DNA from: Clostridiales bacterium
Lineage (GTDB): Bacteria > Bacillota > Clostridia > Christensenellales > Aristaeellaceae
Direction: 5' to 3'
NCBI GenBank assembly: GCA_004556545.1
Contig: SFGO01000090.1
Coordinates: 1-11,218 of the forward strand
Length of the DNA: 11,218 bases
The position numbers were made by a program, and so were the translations under genes. Under the pieces are notes generated by a model that saw only the letters and a list, made by a program, of their open reading frames with translations, was not told the origin of the DNA and made no database searches. Position 1 is the stretch's first letter. Each line of letters starts with the position of its first letter. Below are positions 5,620-11,218 of this stretch, one piece after another.

Positions 5620-7971
5620 ATGTATCAAGTCATTAAGCGGGACGGGCAAAGAGTCGATTTTGATTTGACCCGCATCTCCAATGCCATCACCAAGGCTTTT
5701 GACGCGGCGGAGATCCCCTACAACACGGATATCATCAACCTGCTTGCGCTGCAGGTAACGGCGGACTATGCCGGCAAGATCAAAAGCAACTCGATCGGCG
5801 TGGAGGATATTCAGGACAGCGTAGAGGCAGTGCTGCAGCGCGCCGGGTATGCGGCCGTGGCAAAGTCCTATATCCTCTACCGCAAGAACCGGGAGAAGCT
5901 GAGGGAAATGCGCTCCACCGTGCTGGATTACAAAAAGCTGGTGGACGACTACCTGCGGGTGTCGGACTGGCGGGTGAAGGAAAATTCCACCGTCACATAC
6001 TCCGTGGGCGGGCTGATCCTGTCTAACTCTGGCGCCATCACCGCCAACTACTGGCTCAGCGAGATCTATGCCGAGGAGATCAGCAGCGCCCACCGCAACG
6101 CAGATATACATCTGCACGATCTGTCCATGCTCACCGGCTACTGTGCCGGCTGGAGCCTCAGGCAGCTCATTCAGGAAGGATTGGGCGGCGTAGCGGGTAA
6201 GATTACCAGCGCGCCTGCCAGGCATTTAGCTACGCTGTGCAATCAGATGGTGAACTTTTTGGGCGTTATGCAGAACGAATGGGCAGGCGCGCAGGCGTTC
6301 TCCAGTTTCGATACCTACCTCGCTCCCTTCGTGCGCACGGACAAACTCGGCTATAATGAAGTCAAGCACTGCATTGAGAGTTTCGTGTTCGGGGTCAATA
6401 CGCCAAGCCGCTGGGGAACGTAGGCACCGTTTTCCAACATCACGCTGGACTGGACGGTACCCGCCGACCTGGCTAGCCAGCCCTGCATCGTGGGCGGTAA
6501 AACCATGAACTTCACCTACGGTGACTGCCAGGCAGAGATGGATCTGATCAACAAAGCGTTTATCGAGGTCATGATCGAGGGCGACGCCAACGGCCGCGGT
6601 TTTCAGTATCCCATTCCCACTTATTCCATCACGAAGGATTTCGACTGGTCTGAGACGGAAAACAACCACCTGCTCTTTGAAATGACCGCCAAATACGGCA
6701 CGCCCTATTTCTCCAACTACATCAATTCCGACATGGAGCCCGGCGATGTGCGCAGCATGTGCTGCCGCCTGCGGCTGGATCTGAGGGAACTGCGCAAGAA
6801 AAGCGGCGGGTTCTTCGGCAGCGGCGAGTCTACCGGCTCTGTGGGCGTTGTGACCATCAATCTGCCCCGCATCGCATACCTTGCCAAGGATGAAGCGGAC
6901 TTCTTCATCCGGTTGGACCGCATGATGGACATTGCAGCCCGCAGCCTGAAGATCAAGCGCAAAACGGTGGAAAAACTGCTGGAGGAGGGACTGTACCCTT
7001 ACACCAAGCGATATCTTGGCGGCTTCGATAACCATTTCTCCACCATCGGGCTTGTGGGCATGAACGAAGCGGGGCAAAACGCCAGCTAGCTGCGCAACGA
7101 TCTCACCCACGAGGAAACGCAGGACTTTGCCGTCCGGGTACTCAAGCATATGAGGGATCGGCTGAGCGATTATCAGGAGCAGTATGGCGACCTCTACAAC
7201 CTGGAGGCGACTCCAGCAGAATCCACCGCCTACCGCCTTGCCAAGCACGATAAGGCTCGCTATCCCGACATCATCACCGCACACGCGGGCGGAACGCCAT
7301 ACTATACCAACTCCAGCCATCTGCCCGTGGGCTACACCGAGGACGTGTTCACCGCGCTGGACGTGCAGGACAGGCTCCAAACGCTCTACACCAGCGGCAC
7401 GGTATTTCATACTTTCCTGGGTGAAAAGCTGCCCTGCTGGCAGTCTGCCGCAGCGCTGGTGCGCAAAATTGCGGAGAACTACGAACTGCCCTATTACACG
7501 CTGTCGCCGACCTATTCCATCTGCACGGAGCACGGCTATCTGAAGGGCGAACAGAAGGTCTGCCCAGTCTGCGGGAAGACCACGGAGGTCTACAGCCGCA
7601 TCACTGGCTATTACCGCCCGGTGCAGAACTGGAACGACGGCAAGCGCCAGGAATTTCTGGATCGGAAAACTTATCTGGCGGAGGATGCGCAGAAAAAGTT
7701 TTCCCAAAGGCCGAAACGGGAAATGGCGAAAAAGGCAGCGGAAAAGTATTATCTCTATACCACCGCCACCTGCCCAGGCTGCCGGATGATCCTTCCGCTG
7801 CTGGAGAAATCCGGTATTCCCTTCGAACAGCGGGATGTGGAGGAGTACATGGACGAGGCGCAGGCACTGGGATTGACCCAGGCCCCATCCCTGGTCGCCC
7901 AGAGCGATCCGTCCATCGTCTATGCGGGCGTGGCAAAAATCAGCGATTTTCTGAAGCAGCTTGAGCGGTAG
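5620..7971 (+). pseudogene. nrdD: Anaerobic ribonucleoside-triphosphate reductase with C-terminal glutaredoxin-like domain; two in-frame TAG codons
   Basis: Class III ribonucleotide reductase makes deoxynucleotides without oxygen, using a glycyl radical installed by NrdG. One 783-codon frame covers the whole protein but contains TAG at codon 268 (6421-6423) and codon 490 (7087-7089). Domains: ATP-cone (about 3-92, starting VIKRDG), catalytic barrel with conserved Cys175 (LTGYCAGWS) and Cys381/382 (SMCCRL), STGSVGVVTINLPR, Cys648/651 (CPVCG, probable zinc site), then the glycyl-radical loop RITGYYRP (Gly663) with QNWNDGK. A glutaredoxin-like domain with CPGC (718-721) ends the protein, presumably supplying electrons. 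From memory of close homologs, TAG 268 replaces Gln (WGT-Q-APFSN) and TAG 490 replaces Trp (NAK-W-LR). There are no frameshifts and no visible loss of key residues, so the lesions look recent or are read through. The start fits the family, but no clear ribosome binding site precedes it. No nrdG follows. Confidence 0.88.
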
Positions 7972-8019
7972 ACACAGGTCTTTGGCACTGTACTGAAGCT
8001 ACTCATCCTCCTTTTAACG

Positions 8020-8048
8020 TTGATACGGCATATGGAATTTGCTATACT
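8020..8048 (+). promoter_or_regulatory. Vegetative promoter of the HU gene
   Basis: TTGATA (8020-8025) and TATACT (8043-8048) are separated by 17 nt, each one mismatch from consensus. Transcription would start near 8055, giving a leader of about 35 nt that contains AGGAGGA (8076-8082). This makes the HU gene independent of nrdD. Confidence 0.75.
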
Positions 8049-8088
8049 GCCATTGAGTCACCATTGTTTGTCAACAGGAGGATTTCTC

Positions 8089-8364
8089 ATGAATAAAAAG
8101 GAATTGCTTCAGGCACTTTCCCAGAAAACCGGAATGACGAACCAGGATGCGAAAAAGGCGGTGGAAGCCTTTACGGAGATCATGTCGGACACCCTTGTGT
8201 CCGGCGGAAAGATCCAGCTGGTTGGCTTCGGCTCCTTTGAGACGCTCAGCCGCGGCGCCCGCACCGTCCGCAATCCACGTACCGGTGAGCCTGTGGAGGT
8301 GCCTGCATCCAGGACGCCCGTGTTCAAAGCCGGAAAGATTCTGAAGGACGCTGTCAAACGATAA
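8089..8364 (+). CDS. hup: HU-family DNA-binding protein
   Basis: HU is a small nucleoid protein that binds and bends DNA as a dimer. The 91-aa product is of standard length. The start ATG at 8089 follows AGGAGGA (8076-8082) by 6 nt; the longer frame from 8020 reads through the promoter and leader and is rejected. Family motifs are present: the N-terminal helical MNKKELLQAL with TGMTNQDAKKAVEAF, the GFGSFE turn at about 46-51, and the DNA-binding arm RTVRNPRTGEPVEVPASRTP (about 58-77) ending with FKAGKILKDAV. It is a single-gene unit with its own promoter and terminator. Sequence alone does not separate HU from more specialised paralogs, and other copies may exist in the genome. Confidence 0.95.
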   Translation: MNKKELLQALSQKTGMTNQDAKKAVEAFTEIMSDTLVSGGKIQLVGFGSFETLSRGARTVRNPRTGEPVEVPASRTPVFKAGKILKDAVKR

Positions 8365-8372
8365 GTCGCCGT

Positions 8373-8411
8373 AAACCCGCCTTTGCCCTGCATGTACAAA
8401 GGCGGGTTTTT
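8373..8411 (+). terminator. Intrinsic terminator after the HU gene
   Basis: AAACCCGCCTTTG (8373-8385) pairs perfectly with CAAAGGCGGGTTT (8397-8409), loop 11 nt, followed by further T (run 8407-8411). It begins 8 bp after the stop codon. The A-rich left flank means it may also stop minus-strand transcripts arriving from the kinase remnant. Confidence 0.9.
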
Positions 8412-8497
8412 AGGTTAAGGTCAATTCATCAGAATCGCAGGCAGGCAGAGATTCGCCAGGGGCGATGCCCAATCTTCCTGCTTTCTGCCCTTCTCCA

Positions 8498-8875
8498 TCA
8501 GAAGAGCAGCGCCTTCAGATACTGCGCCAGAGCGACAGATACCTGCTTGATATTCTTTCCCGATGTACTGATCATCAGGTCGTAGTTGTCCCGTGCGCCC
8601 CATTTTTGGCTGCTGAAGTAGTTATAGTACTTGGCTCGCTCTCGATCGATCCCTTCGATGCGCCGCTTCATTTCTCTCTCAGTGAAGTCTTCTTCCTTTG
8701 TCTGCCGTTCCATGCAGCGCTTTATCTTGCTTTCCATATCTGCATAGACAAAAAGGCGGAAGGGGCTTTGCTTCCGCAGGATATAGTCCGCGCATCGGCC
8801 TACGATGATGCAGTGCGACTTTTTGGATAGTTCTTCCAACAGGCGATGCTGTTCGGCAAAAATCTGAACACTATT
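8498..8875 (-). pseudogene. Cytidylate-kinase-like protein, N-terminally truncated remnant
   Basis: The visible ~125 residues match the C-terminal two thirds of cytidylate-kinase-like proteins common in Clostridia (often annotated as cytidylate kinase-like family). Signatures are the segment leading to CIIVGRCADYIL, FRLFVYADMESKIKRCMER, the DRERAKYYNYFSSQKWG segment and NYDLMISTS. The P-loop part expected about 80-90 residues earlier (a GRQFGSGG-like motif) is missing. Upstream of about 8873 the frame reads unrelated residues to a stop at 8900-8902 and overlaps the end of the exported protein gene. No ATG start exists; a TTG at 8837-8839 lacks a convincing ribosome binding site. Without the nucleotide-binding loop it cannot be an active kinase. 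The stop is TGA at 8498-8500. The 8412-8497 stretch between it and the HU terminator holds no gene. Confidence 0.8.
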
Positions 8876-9350
8876 GAGCCAGATCCTCCGCAGCGCCCTC
8901 TACCGTAACCGTCAGCAGGCCATCCGCGCCGGTTTCCTCGGATACCAGCGTCTGACCCTCGGCAAACTCGCCGGCGTTCTGCTCCATCAGGTAAGCGCGG
9001 TATTCTTCGAAGGCGTCGCCTACGAATCCCATCGCATAGGGCAAATCTTCGCCGCCATAAATACCCTGACCCTCTTCGGCGTCGAAGATTTCCCAATCGC
9101 CGTTGGAATAGCCGAACGCTTCATGGATGGAACCGTCCTCCGCCTTCTAGGTATAGCAATCGTAGCTGAATTCTTCGCTGCCGTCCTCTGGGTTATAGAA
9201 AACCGCGTGCTGGCGCGAAGCCTGGGTGACGCCCATGATCGCTATGGTAGAATTCGCGTTTTCCAAAGCGGCCAGATCGGTCTGCGCCATGGCGGCGAAG
9301 GGCAGCAGCATGAAAAGGGCGGCAAGCAGAAGCAGACTCACTTTTTTCAT
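8871..9350 (-). pseudogene. Small exported protein of unknown function with an in-frame TAG
   Basis: ATG 9348-9350 is preceded by AAGGAG (9366-9361) at 10 nt. Residues 1-22 form a signal peptide (MKK, leucine-rich core, AMA before Q). The frame reads 67 residues to a TAG at 9147-9149, then stays open for 91 more acidic residues (KAEDGSIHEAFGYSNGDWE ... VEGAAEDLAQ) to a TAG at 8871-8873. The continued composition beyond the first TAG, with no frameshift, suggests a single protein of about 159 residues. I do not recognise the family. One Cys lies in the mature part (SYDCYT), just before the TAG. The gene has its own promoter candidate and lies downstream of a two-component system on the same strand, so it might belong to that regulon. 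The end abuts the kinase remnant, so the original C-terminus may have been lost. Confidence 0.6.
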
Positions 9351-9417
9351 GAGCTACATTCTCCTTCATTTCCGTTCAGATTCATTGCCTGTTCGTGCGA
9401 CCCTTTGCAGATCTTAT

Positions 9418-9446
9418 AATATATCATCTTCAACTACTCTGATCAA
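9418..9446 (-). promoter_or_regulatory. Candidate promoter of the exported protein gene
   Basis: On the minus strand TTGATC (9446-9441) and TATATT (9423-9418) are 17 nt apart, followed by ATAAG. This gives a leader of about 60 nt before the ATG at 9350. A short inverted repeat AGTTA / TAACT (9456-9460, 9469-9473) lies upstream of the -35 and could be an operator. No strong terminator for the histidine kinase gene is seen between 9447 and 9529. Confidence 0.55.
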
Positions 9447-9529
9447 TACAGCCAGAGTTAAGAAAAGCTAACTGCAATCGCAAATTATAGAATTCACCGA
9501 TTCATACCGTGTCTTTCCGCACCTCCTCA

Positions 9530-10645
9530 TCATGATGTTCCCCGTTCCTCTGCCGAAACGGGCAGCGTCAGCTCGATCACTGTTCCGCTTTCGCCGCTCT
9601 CCCGAACCCGAACGTCGCCGCCGTGGAGATGGGCGATCTCCCAGACCAGCGACAGGCCCAGCCCCACGCCGCCCTTTTCCCGGCTGCGGGATTTATCCAC
9701 CCGGAAGAAGGGCTGAAACACGCTCTCCCGAAAGTTATCCGGGATGCCGCAGCCCGTGTCCGTCACCTCGACGACCGCCTCCCTCTCCCGGTGGGACGCG
9801 GCGACGCACACGCTGCCGCCGGGATGGTTGTATTTCACGCCGTTCTCCACCAGATTGAAGATGGCCCGGTAGACCAGCACGTCGCTGCCGGTGATCCACA
9901 AATCGTCGCCGGTCTGGGAAAGGGTCACGCCGCTTTTCTCCGCCAGCGGCGACAGATCCGCCAGCACCTCCTCGATCATGGGCGCGAGCTGGATCCGGTC
10001 GTTGCGCGGCACGGCCTTCAGGTCGCTCATGTCCAGCAGCGTCCGCACCATTCTGTCCCCATGGTCTGTGGACATGTACAGATCCAGCCGCGCCTGCATC
10101 AGCGCCAGCGGCGTGCGCAGCTCATGGGCGGCGTTGCCCACGAACTGCCGCTGGGCGTCGAAGGCCTGATTCAGCCGCAGGAGCATCTGGTTGATGGCCC
10201 GGCTCAGGCGGCTGAACTCCACCGCCTCGTTTTCGCTGAGGGTGACCTCCGAAAGGCTTTGCAGCTGTACGCGCTCCGCCTTGGCGGTGAACCGCTTCAG
10301 CGGCTTTAATGCCCTTCCGCTGACAAAATACGCCACCGCGCCGCCCATCACCGTCACCGCCAGCGCGATGTACCAGCCGGTCATGCAGAAGCTGTGCTTG
10401 ACCCCGGTCAGCTCCACCACGAACTCCCCGGCGAAGCGCTGGGACACGTCCTTCCACTGCTCCTCCGGCATATCAATGCGGATGGACTGGGGCTCCTCGT
10501 CCGCATAATGCAGCACATAGCTGCCGATGGAATCCATGTGGGCGTGGCCAGAGGAGCATAAAAGCGTCTTCATGGTCACGCAGGCCACCGTCAGCAGCAG
10601 AAAGGTCATCAGCGTGATCCGCCATTGCAGGGACAGTTTCTTCAT
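9530..10645 (-). CDS. Sensor histidine kinase, dimerization region shortened
   Basis: This is the membrane sensor of the two-component pair. ATG 10643-10645 overlaps the response-regulator stop (ATGA) and follows GGGAGGA (10660-10654) at 8 nt; the open frame beyond it is an out-of-frame shadow of the regulator gene. Of 371 residues: membrane helix about 10-29, extracytoplasmic sensor about 30-88 (two His near the start, SSGHAH), second helix about 90-110, HAMP about 111-165, then the phosphoacceptor His174 (HELRTPL). The ATP-binding domain has the N box (ENGVKYN, Asn268), DTGCG (Asp296) and GVGLGL (325-331). Only about 30 residues separate His174 from LLDMSDL, against roughly 45-60 in related kinases as I recall them, so part of the second dimerization helix seems missing while the frame is kept. 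ATP binding should remain possible; autophosphorylation or dimerization may be impaired. The signal sensed is unknown. Confidence 0.9.
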   Translation of the reverse strand: MKKLSLQWRITLMTFLLLTVACVTMKTLLCSSGHAHMDSIGSYVLHYADEEPQSIRIDMPEEQWKDVSQRFAGEFVVELTGVKHSFCMTGWYIALAVTVMGGAVAYFVSGRALKPLKRFTAKAERVQLQSLSEVTLSENEAVEFSRLSRAINQMLLRLNQAFDAQRQFVGNAAHELRTPLALMQARLDLYMSTDHGDRMVRTLLDMSDLKAVPRNDRIQLAPMIEEVLADLSPLAEKSGVTLSQTGDDLWITGSDVLVYRAIFNLVENGVKYNHPGGSVCVAASHREREAVVEVTDTGCGIPDNFRESVFQPFFRVDKSRSREKGGVGLGLSLVWEIAHLHGGDVRVRESGESGTVIELTLPVSAEERGTS

Positions 10646-11218
10646 GCTTCCTGTCCTCCCATCAGATAGCCCTCGCCGATGCGGTTCAGGATCGGGTCGT
10701 AGCCCAGCGCCGCCTTCAGCTTTTTGCGCAGGGACGAAATATGCACCCGAATGGAGTTGCTGAAGCTGTCCACGCTGCCGTCCCACACATGCTCCATCAG
10801 CTCCTCCTGACTCACCGGCCGCCCCTGGTTGAGCAGCAGGTATTCCAGAATCCCGTTTTCCTTGCGGGTCAGGGCCACGGCCTCGCCGTTGACCTGAGCC
10901 GTCCGCTTCACCGTGTCGAAGGTGACCCGACCGCAGCTCAGCAGCGCGTCGTGCTGCACGAAGCTGCGCCGGGTCAGGCTGCGCACCCTCGCCTCCAGTT
11001 CCTCCAGATGAAAGGGCTTGACCAGATAGTCGTTGGCCCCGCAGTCCAGCCCCTCCACCTTGTCGCTGATCCGGCTGCGGGCGGAGAGAATCAGCACCCG
11101 GGTCTCCCGATCCCGTTCCCGCAGCGCCCGAAGCAGCTCCATGCCGTCCCGGCCGGGCAGGTTCAGATCCAGCAGGATCAGATCGTATTTCTCCGCCAGC
11201 ATCCATTCCAGCGCGGAC
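10642..11218 (-). CDS. OmpR-family response regulator, 5' end outside the window
   Basis: This is the partner of the kinase encoded next, with a four-base overlap that implies translational coupling. The visible part begins inside the receiver domain: the phosphoacceptor Asp in LLDLNLP (codon 11167-11169), the conserved Ser of LILSAR and Lys of VKPF are present. The acidic-pocket residues of the first ~40 positions lie past the window end. The apparent ATG at 11202 is an internal methionine, since the frame continues upstream as ALEWM. The C-terminal winged-helix DNA-binding domain is complete (LTRKENGILEYLLLN, VWDGS, NSIRVHISSLRKKL, IGEGYLM). No frame damage is seen. Its targets cannot be read from this window, though the exported protein gene downstream is a candidate. 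Confidence 0.95.
   Translation of the reverse strand, partial: SALEWMLAEKYDLILLDLNLPGRDGMELLRALRERDRETRVLILSARSRISDKVEGLDCGANDYLVKPFHLEELEARVRSLTRRSFVQHDALLSCGRVTFDTVKRTAQVNGEAVALTRKENGILEYLLLNQGRPVSQEELMEHVWDGSVDSFSNSIRVHISSLRKKLKAALGYDPILNRIGEGYLMGGQEA

Noticed and set aside
6421..7089. Pyrrolysine or selenocysteine insertion in nrdD
   Set aside because: Selenocysteine uses TGA, not TAG. Pyrrolysine is known mainly in methylamine methyltransferases, and the two sites correspond to different residues away from the catalytic cysteines.
6226..7707. 493-codon open frame on the minus strand opposite nrdD
   Set aside because: It is the antisense shadow of a GC-rich coding region: Val/His/Leu-rich composition, no domain, and the plus strand carries all NrdD motifs.
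8020..8088. N-terminal extension of the HU protein from 8020
   Set aside because: The stretch contains the -35/-10 promoter and the ribosome binding site; HU is normally ~90 aa starting at MNKKEL.
10646..11206. Long N-terminal extension of the histidine kinase frame
   Set aside because: It lies in another frame of the response-regulator gene and is Arg/Gly/Ala-rich without motifs. The kinase has a proper start at 10645 with a ribosome binding site.

Overview
The window reads as chromosomal DNA from a moderately GC-rich, anaerobic Gram-positive bacterium of the Clostridia type, probably gut-associated. The evidence is a class III (oxygen-sensitive) ribonucleotide reductase, a class B sortase next to a cell-wall-anchored thioester surface protein, strong AGGAGG-type ribosome binding sites and a low-GC-Firmicutes style two-component system. 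This placement is inference from gene content; there is no rRNA or other marker gene.

Layout. (1) 126-1229 (+): alanine dehydrogenase. (2) 1230-1733: a gene-free stretch between two convergent genes, crowded with palindromes. A ~45-bp palindromic unit follows the 3' end of each flanking gene, in the same orientation relative to that gene. (3) 1734-5324 (-): a surface-display locus. Transcribed right to left, it encodes a secreted, sortase-anchored protein with an internal Cys-Gln thioester domain, then a terminator-like hairpin, then a membrane-bound class B sortase. Both genes are out of frame as written. The surface protein breaks exactly at a run of ten G on its coding strand, the geometry of a slipped-strand on/off switch; nine or twelve G would restore a ~900-residue protein. 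(4) 5325-5619: a divergent regulatory region. (5) 5620-7971 (+): nrdD fused to a glutaredoxin-like domain, intact apart from two in-frame TAG codons. (6) 8089-8364 (+): an HU-type DNA-binding protein with a clear promoter and terminator. (7) 8498-9350 (-): a small exported protein with one in-frame TAG, abutting the C-terminal remnant of a cytidylate-kinase-like protein. (8) 9530-11218 (-): an OmpR-family response regulator (cut by the window end) overlapping its histidine kinase by four bases; the kinase appears to lack part of its dimerization helix.

The most striking theme is the number of interrupted but otherwise well-conserved genes: surface protein (homopolymer shift), sortase (one-base shift), nrdD (two ambers), exported protein (one amber) and kinase remnant (5' loss). 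Three readings compete: contingency switching at homopolymers plus ordinary decay, amber suppression, or assembly/read error. The most plausible biology is a phase-variable adhesin with its own sortase. The amber codons sit where relatives, from memory, have Gln in one case and Trp in the other, which argues against reassignment of TAG to a single amino acid.
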